A DNA stretch of 10,016 nucleotides from Friedmanniella sp. (lineage in GTDB: Bacteria; Actinomycetota; Actinomycetes; Propionibacteriales; Propionibacteriaceae): contig JAOPXW010000040.1 of NCBI GenBank assembly GCA_025964935.1, forward strand, positions 1 to 10,016, read 5' to 3'. A model generated the notes under the pieces. The model did not search any database. It saw only the letters and a list, made by a program, of their open reading frames with translations, and was not told the DNA's origin. Numbering within the stretch: the stretch's first letter is position 1; every line of letters begins with the position of its first letter. Both the position numbers and the translations under genes were made by a program. Of the stretch, positions 1 through 6,564 are shown in pieces.

Positions 1-591
1 GCGCTGACCGCCGGGTTGTTCTGGCAGTTCCTGGTCGTGCTCTTCCTGGTGCGCCGAGAGCAAGGCTCCCTGCGGTGGACAGTCGTCAAGGATGCGTTGT
101 GGCTGCACGCGCCGCGCCGGCCGAAGAATGGACGGCGCGGCGGCTGGATCTGGTTGGTCGTCATCCCGTTGATCGTCGGCCTCGCAGCCAAAGAGTTGCT
201 GCCCAACCTGCCCACACCAGCAACCCGGGACCTTGGCCTGTTCCTGCAGTCCCACGCCGGACAGACGTTCATGTCCTCGAACTGGGGTTGGCTCGCCATC
301 ATCCTGGCGCTACAGATCCTCAACACGGTCCTCGGCGAAGAACTGCTCTTCCGCGGCCTTCTTCTCCCGCGCATGCACGGCACTTTCGGCCGCTGGGACT
401 GGGCCGCCAACGGGGTCCTGTTCGCGCTGTACCACCTGCACGTGCCCTGGGTGATTCCGCAGACCTTGCTCGACAGCTTGCTCCTCGCTTACCCCTCCAA
501 GCGATACCGCAGCGCTCTGATCGGGATCGTCGTTCATAGTGCGCAGAGCCTCTACTTCAGTGTCCTCGTCACCGCGCTCGTCCTGCGATGA
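1..591 (+). CDS. CPBP family intramembrane metalloprotease (partial, 5' end outside window)
   Basis: The reading frame is open from the first base, so the start lies upstream of the window; the TTG at 16 is only the first possible start inside it. The visible part has several hydrophobic segments and the CPBP (Abi/Rce1-like) motifs. The EExxxR motif reads EELLFR (337-354), and the FxxxH motif reads FALYH (421-435). A third conserved histidine sits in HSAQS (535-537), where many family members carry an Asn a few residues later that is not seen here. CPBP proteins are glutamate/histidine membrane proteases; in bacteria they are linked to bacteriocin self-immunity and CAAX-like processing, but most are uncharacterised. 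Third codon positions contain many A and T bases compared with all other genes here, which suggests a different origin. The next plus-strand gene begins 613 bp further on. Family assignment is firm; the substrate is unknown. Confidence 0.85.
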   Translation, partial: ALTAGLFWQFLVVLFLVRREQGSLRWTVVKDALWLHAPRRPKNGRRGGWIWLVVIPLIVGLAAKELLPNLPTPATRDLGLFLQSHAGQTFMSSNWGWLAIILALQILNTVLGEELLFRGLLLPRMHGTFGRWDWAANGVLFALYHLHVPWVIPQTLLDSLLLAYPSKRYRSALIGIVVHSAQSLYFSVLVTALVLR

Positions 592-751
592 CCGCGTGAA
601 CGAGGTCGGGTGACCCCGCCGATGACTGCGACCATTCAAGGCGATGGCGTCGCCGCTCCCGGTCGAATCGGCGCGAGCTGTTTGGCCACGAGCCGCTCCT
701 GCCGTTGTCGGACGGGATGCGGCTGACCGAGCAGCGGGCCCGACGGCTCGG

Positions 752-967
752 CTACCGGCCCCCGGGACGCCGCCAGACCAGCAACGCAGCCAGGACGAAC
801 GCCGCCATCGAGGGCAGATCGGCGGTGGTCAGGCCGTGGGTCGGGGTGATGATCACGAGCACCCGCCCCTCGACGGGGTGGTTCACCAACAGCCACGTCA
901 GCCCGGCGACGACGAGGAAGATCACCACGGCCATCCGGGCGCTCAGACCCCGGCGCTTCTCCGCCAC
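752..967 (-). CDS. Small two-helix membrane protein (hypothetical)
   Basis: This short frame encodes a basic N-terminus (AEKRRGLSAR), a hydrophobic helix (AVVIFLVVAGLTWLLV), a polar loop with HPVEGRV and TPTHGLTTADLP, and a second helix (MAAFVLAALLVW) followed by RRPGGR and a TAG stop. The pattern of positive charge, helix, loop, helix, positive charge fits a hairpin with both ends in the cytosol. I chose the GTG at 965-967 because it keeps the basic segment. An internal ATG at 932-934 would give 60 residues, a GTG at 971-973 would add two residues, and an ATG at 1139-1141 would give 129 residues with an unstructured N-terminus. No start has a strong ribosome site. I do not recognise a family. 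The gene diverges from the glycosyltransferase at 1205. Third positions are GC-rich as in its neighbours, which supports real coding. Confidence 0.6.
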   Translation of the reverse strand: MAEKRRGLSARMAVVIFLVVAGLTWLLVNHPVEGRVLVIITPTHGLTTADLPSMAAFVLAALLVWRRPGGR

Positions 968-1188
968 GCACACCCCCGTCCCAGGCCCTCGGAGCCGGCC
1001 GACCGCCCGCTCCGCCAGGTCCTGTCTGCAGGGTGCAGCGGCCACCCGTCCGATCTGGCCAGAAAGGCGGTCCTCAGGGGGACCGCGGCGTCTGCCCGAC
1101 GGCTCGGGTATCTCCCGCCCGTCCGACGCCTCCGAGATCATGACGCACCGTCCGGCCCCGGGAACGGAGACCGTGCGGCGGAACCAGG
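968..1188. other. Divergent intergenic region, no gene assigned
   Basis: This gap separates the small membrane protein (-) from the glycosyltransferase (+) and should hold both promoters. Open frames run through it on both strands, but their products are arginine- and proline-rich without domain-like features, and none has a convincing start signal. I see no clear -10/-35 pair, RNA gene or repeat. Confidence 0.4.
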
Positions 1189-1199
1189 CCCCCGGGGGA
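1189..1199 (+). promoter_or_regulatory. Ribosome binding site of the GT2 gene within a CCCCCGGGGG palindrome
   Basis: GGGGGA (1194-1199) lies 5 nt before the ATG at 1205 and is the best Shine-Dalgarno match, so it decides the start within a much longer open frame. Its G-run is the right half of a perfect 10-base palindrome (1189-1198), so the site could be masked by local pairing. The pairing has no loop, so any effect would more likely need dimeric or alternative structures; regulation is an inference. Confidence 0.45.
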
Positions 1200-1204
1200 C
1201 AGTC

Positions 1205-2944
1205 ATGGCAGGGAACGAAGTGGAGGCGCCCCCACGGGTGCCCCGCAGCGAGCACGAGGACGTCGGCCCGTACGACCGGTGCGTCCTGCTCCCACTCACG
1301 CCCGCCGTGGGTACGGCCCAGCCGGTCCGCCTGCGTCCGGTGCTGCACGGCCGGGAGCGGGCCTGGCTGGCCGTGCAGGTCGGGCTGGTGGTGGCCGGTC
1401 ACCTGCTGCTGGTCGGCTGGCTGGTGGCCGGGCCGCCGCGTCCGGGTCAACCCACACCGGGGGTGGCGGGGCTGGCCTGCCTGCTGGCCCTGATGCTGGT
1501 CGAGGCCATCCGGACCGCCCAGGCCCTCGGTTTGTCGGTTCTCGCCCTGGCCGCGGCGGACCCGGTCGCCACCACCCCGGCGCCGGGGCTGCGGGTGGCC
1601 GCCCTCACCACCATCGTGCCCGCCGTCGAGCCGATCGACCTGGTCCGGCGCACGCTGGTCGCGCTCGGGGAGATGGCCTACGAGGGTCCGGTGGACGTCT
1701 GGGTGCTCGACGAGGGCGGCGACCCGGCGGTCCGGGCCATGGCGGCCTCGCTCGGGGTCCGCTACTTCACCCGGCACGGTCGGCCCGAGCTCAACACCAC
1801 CGCCGGGCGCTTCCGGGCCCGGACCAAGGCCGGCAACCACAACGCCTGGTTCCGCGACCACGGCGCCGCCTACGACGTCGTCGCCCAGGTCGACCCCGAC
1901 CACGTGCCCCGCGCCTGCTTCCTGGCCCAGACGCTGGGCTACTTCCGCGACCCCGACGTCGGCTTCGTCGTCGCCCCGCAGGTCTACGGGGACGCCTGGC
2001 TGAGCCTGGCCCGGCACGGGGCGGCCGCCCAGGGCTACCTGTTCCACGGGGTGGTGCAGCGGGGGGCCAACCGGCTGGGGGCGCCGCTGCTGATCGGCAC
2101 CAACCACGTCTACCGCACGAGCACCTGGGCCCAGGTCGGCGGCTACCAGGACTCGATCATCGAGGACCACCTGACCTCCATGACGGTCCAGACCTCGACC
2201 AACCCCGCCACGGGTCGGCCCTGGCGCGGTGTCTACACCCCCGACGTGGTGGCGGTCGGGCAGGCGCCGGGCACCTGGACCGACCTGTTCGCCCAGCAGC
2301 GGCGGTGGGCGTACGGGGCCGCCGAGATCGCGCTGCGGCACACCCCCCGGCTGCTGGGGCGGATGCGGCCCGGCCAGCGACTGGTCTACGTGCTGCTCCA
2401 GTCCTTCTACCCCGGGGTTGCGCTGAGCTGGGTCCTGTGCTTGGCGGTGACCTCGGCGATGCTGCTGGGCGTGGTGCCGGGCGGGCCGGACGCTCGGGTC
2501 TGGGGGCTGCTCTGGGCACTTTCGGTCGCCGCCGACGTCGGTCTGCTGCGGTGGCTCCGGCGGTTCAACCTGAGCGCCCGCGAGCGCAGCGAGTCCGGGC
2601 TGCACGGGTTCGTGACCACGCTGTGCACCGCGCCCGTCTACACCGCGGCCGTGGCCGGCGCGGCGCTGCGCCGACCGCTGCGCTACGTCGTCACGCCGAA
2701 GGGCGCCCCGGCGGGAGAGACCGCAGCCGCCTTCCGGGGGCACCGCCGCTGGCTGGGGCTGGTGGCCGCTGCCGTGGCGGGGGGTGCGGTGCTGTCCCCC
2801 CAGCCGTCGGTCGCCTGGGCCTGGGCCGGGGTCAGCATCGTGGCCTGCCTCCTGCCGCTGCTGAACGGGAGGCGTCATCGGGCGGGTCATCCCGGGTCGG
2901 CGGACACCTCGACGGTCGTCGAGCCGTGCCGGCCGGCGTCGTAG
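1205..2944 (+). CDS. Membrane-bound processive family 2 glycosyltransferase (cellulose synthase-like)
   Basis: The 579-residue protein has two N-terminal membrane helices (about 53-75 and 86-117), a cytosolic GT-A catalytic domain, and a C-terminal set of four or more helices. The motifs of processive GT2 enzymes are present. They are the nucleotide-binding Asp in VLDEG (D169), KAGNHNAW, the metal-binding DPDH (230-233), the catalytic-base region IIEDH (320-322), and QQRRW (364-368), which holds the growing chain. These point to synthesis and probable export of a polysaccharide from a nucleotide sugar at the inner face of the membrane. There is no PilZ domain, so direct c-di-GMP control as in BcsA is not indicated. 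No accessory subunit or endoglucanase gene is adjacent. The open frame continues upstream of 1205, but the N-terminal sequence there is not protein-like. The last 58 bp overlap the convergent caspase-kelch gene. Polymer identity cannot be read from the sequence. Confidence 0.88.
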   Translation: MAGNEVEAPPRVPRSEHEDVGPYDRCVLLPLTPAVGTAQPVRLRPVLHGRERAWLAVQVGLVVAGHLLLVGWLVAGPPRPGQPTPGVAGLACLLALMLVEAIRTAQALGLSVLALAAADPVATTPAPGLRVAALTTIVPAVEPIDLVRRTLVALGEMAYEGPVDVWVLDEGGDPAVRAMAASLGVRYFTRHGRPELNTTAGRFRARTKAGNHNAWFRDHGAAYDVVAQVDPDHVPRACFLAQTLGYFRDPDVGFVVAPQVYGDAWLSLARHGAAAQGYLFHGVVQRGANRLGAPLLIGTNHVYRTSTWAQVGGYQDSIIEDHLTSMTVQTSTNPATGRPWRGVYTPDVVAVGQAPGTWTDLFAQQRRWAYGAAEIALRHTPRLLGRMRPGQRLVYVLLQSFYPGVALSWVLCLAVTSAMLLGVVPGGPDARVWGLLWALSVAADVGLLRWLRRFNLSARERSESGLHGFVTTLCTAPVYTAAVAGAALRRPLRYVVTPKGAPAGETAAAFRGHRRWLGLVAAAVAGGAVLSPQPSVAWAWAGVSIVACLLPLLNGRRHRAGHPGSADTSTVVEPCRPAS

Positions 2945-4746
2945 CCGCCCACCACGTACACCTGGCGGCCGACGACCGCAGCCCCCAGGCCGGCCCGGGG
3001 CGAGGTCAGGGCCGGGGGGTCGTCCGTGCCCGGGGCGGCCCCGAGGCACGTCACCTCGGACCGGAACCCGGTCGCGGTCTGACCGGCCAGCAGGCAGGGC
3101 CCGCGGCCCGGCCACCAGACCGCCGCCGGCGCAGAGGCGGCCACCAGGTCCCCGCCGGCCTTGACGCTCCGGGACTGCACCACGTCGACGGCGGCGAACG
3201 CCGGGGCGGCCAGGTTGGGGTCGCGGCCGCCCAGGAACCAGACCGTGCCGTTCTCGTCGGTGGCCGCCGCGAGCTTCTCCCGGGCCCGGGACAGGGTGCC
3301 CAGGGTCCGCCAGCGGCCGCCCTCCAGGACCCAGACGTCGGGCTTGGCCTGGCTGTCGGGGCCCACCCCGCCACCGAAGACGAGCCGGGCCCCGTCCCAG
3401 ACGGCCGCCCCGGCCCCCCGGGGCTCGGGCAGCGGAGTGTCGGCCACCCAGCGGGCGGTCGGGCTGTCCAGCCGGTAGACCGTGGCGACCGAGCCCGCCG
3501 CGGCCAGGCCGCCCAGCACGAACAGCTGGTGGCCGTTGCTGACCAGGGCGGCGTGGCTGAGCGGCACCGGGAGGGCCGGCCCGGCCCGCCAGGTCCGGGT
3601 GCCGGGGTCGTAGATCTCCACGGCATCGAGCTGCCCGCGACCCTTGTCCGCCGCCACGCCCCCGGCCACCCAGAGCCGGCCGTCGAACTCGGCCACCCCG
3701 GCGGCCTCCAGCGCGGTGGGGAGCGGGGGCAGGGCGGTCCAGGCCGGGGCGGACCACGGCCGCCAGACGAGCAGGGCGGCGACCAGGACCGCGACCGCCA
3801 CCAGCGACGCCCCCAGCCACAGCGGCCGGACCGGGAGCCGGGACCACGGTCGGGACCCCGAGCCGGTGAGCCGCCCACCCGCTTGCTGCCGGTCGTCCCG
3901 GAGGTCGCGGTCGTCTCGGAGGTCGCGGTCGGCCCCAAGCTCGCCGTCGGCCCCGGGCGACGGCTCGAGGGGCAGCCGCGGTCGGGTGATGGTGGCCGGG
4001 CCACCGGCCCGGCGGGCCAGGTAGATGGCGCCCTCCACCTCCGCCCGCATGCTGGGGGTCTGGTGGGGGGTCACGGACCGGACCTCGTCGAACACGTACT
4101 CGTAGAGGTCGTCCACCGAGACCCGGCCGTCGCCGTCGAGGTCGGCGAGCCCGGTGGCCAGGCCGTTGACGAGGGCCCGCGTGAAGACCGACGACCCGGC
4201 CCCGGTCTGCTCGCCGTGGTCACCCTCGAAGGCGTACTCCATGGCGGTGGAGGCGGTGATGACGATCCGGCCGCGGCCCGACAGACGCTCGGTGACGTCG
4301 ACGTTCTGGGCCGCCTTGGATCCGAGGCGGCCGAAGGCGCCGCTGTAGCAGCAGTCCAGCAGCAGCACGATCCGGCGCGACCGGCACCTCTGCATCTGCT
4401 CCTCCACGAACTGGGCGGACAGCCCGGTGGCGGCGAGCCGGCCCAGCTTGGTGTTGCGGGCCGCGAAGTAGAGGCGCCCGTCCTCGTCCTTGACGCCGTG
4501 GCAGGAGAAGTAGACGAGCAGCAGGCTGTCCCGGTGCTGGTCGGCGAAGAACGCCTCGATCTCCTCGGCCGCCTCGTAGCTCTGGCCGTCGATCAGGGTC
4601 TTGACCGTGAAGTCGCCGATCGTCGGGTCCTGCAGCACCTGCTGGACCGCACGGGCGTCCTCCGCCGGGGCCCGCAGCGCGACCAGGCCCGGGTCCTCGT
4701 ACGTCTGGGTGGCCACGACCAGCGCGTGCCGCCCCGGGGGGCTCAG
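2887..4746 (-). CDS. Transmembrane caspase-like peptidase with C-terminal kelch propeller
   Basis: Numbering runs from the proposed CTG start (619 residues). Residues 1-245 form a caspase/metacaspase-like (C14) domain. The first strand is HALVVATQTY, the catalytic His lies in YFSCHGVKDEDG (H83), and the catalytic Cys in LLLDCCYSGAF (C133). An EF-hand-like loop DLDGDGRVSVDD (202-213) follows. Next come a charged linker with a DRDLRD repeat (273-286), a basic stretch (SRPWSRLPVR), and one membrane helix (309-328). Residues 336-619 contain six kelch-type units, each with a GG after a hydrophobic strand and a Trp or aromatic at the unit start. Charge distribution predicts the caspase inside and the propeller outside. 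The only ATG/GTG/TTG available, GTG at 4714-4716, would cut into the first strand. CTG at 4744-4746 has GGAG 6 nt upstream and keeps it. The gene follows EACC1 by 3 bp and is probably cotranscribed and translationally coupled. Likely role: regulated proteolysis in a conflict or cell-death system (inferred). Confidence 0.85.
   Translation of the reverse strand: MSPPGRHALVVATQTYEDPGLVALRAPAEDARAVQQVLQDPTIGDFTVKTLIDGQSYEAAEEIEAFFADQHRDSLLLVYFSCHGVKDEDGRLYFAARNTKLGRLAATGLSAQFVEEQMQRCRSRRIVLLLDCCYSGAFGRLGSKAAQNVDVTERLSGRGRIVITASTAMEYAFEGDHGEQTGAGSSVFTRALVNGLATGLADLDGDGRVSVDDLYEYVFDEVRSVTPHQTPSMRAEVEGAIYLARRAGGPATITRPRLPLEPSPGADGELGADRDLRDDRDLRDDRQQAGGRLTGSGSRPWSRLPVRPLWLGASLVAVAVLVAALLVWRPWSAPAWTALPPLPTALEAAGVAEFDGRLWVAGGVAADKGRGQLDAVEIYDPGTRTWRAGPALPVPLSHAALVSNGHQLFVLGGLAAAGSVATVYRLDSPTARWVADTPLPEPRGAGAAVWDGARLVFGGGVGPDSQAKPDVWVLEGGRWRTLGTLSRAREKLAAATDENGTVWFLGGRDPNLAAPAFAAVDVVQSRSVKAGGDLVAASAPAAVWWPGRGPCLLAGQTATGFRSEVTCLGAAPGTDDPPALTSPRAGLGAAVVGRQVYVVGGYDAGRHGSTTVEVSADPG
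3892..3927 (-). repeat. Two-copy 18-bp tandem repeat in the caspase linker
   Basis: Units at 3892-3909 and 3910-3927 match at 17 of 18 positions, and the next bases begin a third, degraded copy. The unit length is a multiple of three, so copies add six residues (DRDLRD) without a frameshift. The repeat lies in the charged linker between the caspase domain and the membrane helix. Its copy number could vary between strains. Confidence 0.8.
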
Positions 4747-4756
4747 GGCCTACTCC
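4744..4756 (-). promoter_or_regulatory. Ribosome binding site and CTG start junction of the caspase gene
   Basis: On the minus strand the order is GGAG (4753-4756), TAG stop of EACC1 (4750-4752), GCC, then CTG (4744-4746). GGAG to CTG spacing is 6 nt, which is ideal. No ATG, GTG or TTG occurs in frame between the TAG and the GTG at 4714, which itself has no well-placed ribosome site. This arrangement favours a CTG start coupled to EACC1 termination. Confidence 0.55.
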
Positions 4757-5148
4757 GGCCCGGGCTGCGCCTGGTCGCCGTGCTTGGCCAGCCAGGCCCC
4801 GACCACGGCCTCCCGCTCCAGGTCGCTGGCGGCCGAGAGCTCGAGGGTGTCCCCGTCCATCGTGACCTTCAGGCTCCGGCTGGACCGACCGCTCAGCCAG
4901 GTGCCGGCCGAGGAGACGATGCTGGTCAGCAGGCCCGGGGTCTGCAGCAGGGTCACCAGCAGCCCGCCGGCCATCAGCAGCTCCGCGCCCTTGCTGCCGG
5001 GGGGCGCGGTCCCGCCACTGAGCGCGGTGACGTCCTCCACGTCCAGGTCGAGCAGCCGTGACCGCAGCCGACGCGCGTCGGCGTCGAGCTCGGTGGGGTC
5101 CGCGTCGGCATCGCCGAGCTCCAGGGTCAGCTCTCGCGTCTGCGCCAC
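4750..5148 (-). CDS. EACC1-type effector-associated small protein
   Basis: The 132-residue protein starts with GTG (5146-5148), preceded by a strong GGGAGGGG ribosome site. It has an N-terminal strand (RELTLELG), a segment with two DLDVEDV-like acidic turns, the glycine-rich PPGSKGAELLMAGG motif, a hydrophobic helix region (LLVTLLQTPGLLTSIVSS), a WLSGRSSRSLKVTMDGDTLEL strand pair, and a terminal helix ending in VGAWLAKHG. This order matches the effector-associated constant component 1 (EACC1) family as I remember it. That family is found in actinobacteria beside genes for caspase-like or trypsin-like peptidases in proposed conflict systems. Its biochemical role is not established; it is thought to couple to the effector. 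The hydrophobic part is moderate and I do not call a membrane helix. The TAG stop is 3 bp before the proposed caspase start and in the same frame, so readthrough would give a fusion. The match is from memory of the family pattern. Confidence 0.75.
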   Translation of the reverse strand: MAQTRELTLELGDADADPTELDADARRLRSRLLDLDVEDVTALSGGTAPPGSKGAELLMAGGLLVTLLQTPGLLTSIVSSAGTWLSGRSSRSLKVTMDGDTLELSAASDLEREAVVGAWLAKHGDQAQPGPE

Positions 5149-5180
5149 GGTGGTCCCCTCCCGACGTTGCCTCCTGAGAA

Positions 5181-5186
5181 ATTCTA
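5181..5186 (-). promoter_or_regulatory. Possible -10 element upstream of EACC1
   Basis: The minus strand reads TAGAAT here, one mismatch from TATAAT, in a locally AT-rich spot of an otherwise very GC-rich gap. A start about 7 nt downstream would give a leader of roughly 25 nt carrying the GGGAGG ribosome site. I see no good -35 match at 16-18 bp spacing, so this is a weak call. The 199-bp gap it lies in also serves the divergent glycosyltransferase at 5348. Confidence 0.35.
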
Positions 5187-5347
5187 GGCCCGGCCGCGTA
5201 CGGCGGCGAGACCCTTTTCTGCCCGGGTGGGAACGGGGGCGGCGGCGTCAGCCGAAGCCGCGAAGCGCCGCCTGACCAGGCGCCGCGGGTGACATTCGAC
5301 CGGCCCCCCGGCTGGTCGGGACGGCCGGTCGGTGCCACGATGACCAG

Positions 5348-6538
5348 GTGCGGATCCTCTTCTGTACGACGGCCGGCTCGGGTCACTTCGAGCCGCTGCT
5401 CGCGGTGCTGCGGGCCTGTGCCGCGGCCGGTCACCAGGTGGCGGTGGCGGCTCCGGCGTCGTTCGCCGCCGAGGTCGCCCGGGCGTCGGTCGAGCACCGG
5501 CCGTTCGCCGACGTGTCGCGGTCGGCGATGGGGGCCGTGTTCGCGCGGCTGCCGGAGATGTCGATGGTCGACGCCAACCGGACTGTGCTGACCGAGGTCT
5601 TCGGGCGGCTCGATGCCCAGGCGGCGCTCCCCGGTCTGCTGGCCACGATCGCGGACTGGCGGCCCGCGCTGCTGGTGCGGGAGCCGTCCGAGCTGGCCTC
5701 GCTCGCCGCCGGTGCCGTCCACGGCGTTCCCCAGGCCCAGATCGCCATCGGGCTCAGCGACATGGATCGGTGGGCTTTCGATCTCCTGCCGGAGCCGCTG
5801 GCCGAGCTGGACCGGGTGGCCGGGCTGCCGGTCGGTCGGTCGCTGGAGCTGCTGCGGGAGACGCCGGTGTTGACCAGTGTGCCCCAGCTCCTCGACCGAC
5901 GTCCGGCGGCTGGGGCCACCGAGGCGGAGGGGGTGGGCGGTGGCGCCCCGGTCCACCGCTACCGCGACCTGCCGCCCACCGCCGCCCCGGACCTGCCGCC
6001 GGCCTGGGGGCGGGCGGAGGACCCGCTGGTCTACGCGACGTACGGCTCGGTCGCCGGCGGGCTGGCGCCGATGGCCGACGTCTACCGGGGGACGCTGCAG
6101 GCCCTGGCCGGGCTGCCGGTACGGGTGCTGCTGACCACCGGGCGCGGCCTGGACCCCGAGTCGCTGCGACCCTGGCCCGCGAACGTCTGGGTGGAGCGCT
6201 GGTGGCCCCAGGCGGCGGTGCTGCCGCTCGCGGCCCTGGTGCTGGGGCACGGCGGCTTCGGCACGACGATGGCCGCGCTGGCCTCGGGGGTCCCGCAGGT
6301 CGTGCTGCCGCTGTTCGCCGCCGACCAGTTCCTCAACGCCGACCGGGTGCAGGACGTGGGGGCCGGGCTGGTGGTGACCGGCGGTCCGACGGGGACGGCC
6401 GGGCTGCCCGCCGCCGTACGCCGGGTCCTCGCCGAGCCGGACTTCCGGCACCGGGCGGCCGCGGTCGCCGCCGCGATGGCGGCCCTGCCCGACGTCGCCA
6501 CCTGCGTACCGGTCCTGGAGGACCTGGCCCAGTCTTGA
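5348..6538 (+). CDS. GT1/MGT-type glycosyltransferase (GT-B fold)
   Basis: The 396-residue protein begins MRILFCTTAGSGHFEPLL, the first strand and glycine turn of a GT-B fold with the conserved His13 (GHxxP) expected to act as catalytic base. The C-terminal half carries TYGSVAGG, a VLGHGGFGTT donor-binding motif (H301), and an AADQFLNADRV motif (D326, Q327) typical of UDP- or dTDP-sugar transferases related to macrolide and antibiotic glycosyltransferases. These enzymes move a sugar to a small hydrophobic acceptor such as a lipid, polyketide or carotenoid. No biosynthetic cluster is next to it, so the acceptor cannot be named. The middle (about residues 190-210) has a Gly/Ala-rich, charged insertion. 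Start is GTG at 5348, with no clear ribosome site. A CACGAT at 5335-5340 could be a -10 for a leaderless or near-leaderless message. The gene diverges from EACC1. Confidence 0.85.
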   Translation: MRILFCTTAGSGHFEPLLAVLRACAAAGHQVAVAAPASFAAEVARASVEHRPFADVSRSAMGAVFARLPEMSMVDANRTVLTEVFGRLDAQAALPGLLATIADWRPALLVREPSELASLAAGAVHGVPQAQIAIGLSDMDRWAFDLLPEPLAELDRVAGLPVGRSLELLRETPVLTSVPQLLDRRPAAGATEAEGVGGGAPVHRYRDLPPTAAPDLPPAWGRAEDPLVYATYGSVAGGLAPMADVYRGTLQALAGLPVRVLLTTGRGLDPESLRPWPANVWVERWWPQAAVLPLAALVLGHGGFGTTMAALASGVPQVVLPLFAADQFLNADRVQDVGAGLVVTGGPTGTAGLPAAVRRVLAEPDFRHRAAAVAAAMAALPDVATCVPVLEDLAQS

Positions 6539-6564
6539 GCAGAACTTGATCGTGCGTGAGCCCG

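Noticed and set aside
752..3847. Very long open frame on the minus strand (over 1000 codons).
   Set aside because: It is mostly Arg/Gly/Pro-rich sequence lying opposite the GT2 gene and in another frame of the caspase gene, with no domains. Only its last part (752-967) reads as a natural protein.
1279..5061. Very long open frame on the plus strand (about 1260 codons).
   Set aside because: It is a high-GC shadow of the GT2, caspase and EACC1 genes; its composition is low-complexity Arg/Gly/Ala/Pro with no start signal or domain.
5241..5272. GGCGGCG/CGCCGCC inverted repeat in the EACC1-GT1 gap.
   Set aside because: Seven-base GC-only arms with an 18-nt loop are common by chance at this GC content, and there is no T-run or link to a start site.
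4220..6451. Long minus-strand open frame spanning the EACC1-GT1 divergent region.
   Set aside because: It crosses two well-supported genes in other frames and has no recognisable domain; absence of stops is expected at this GC content.
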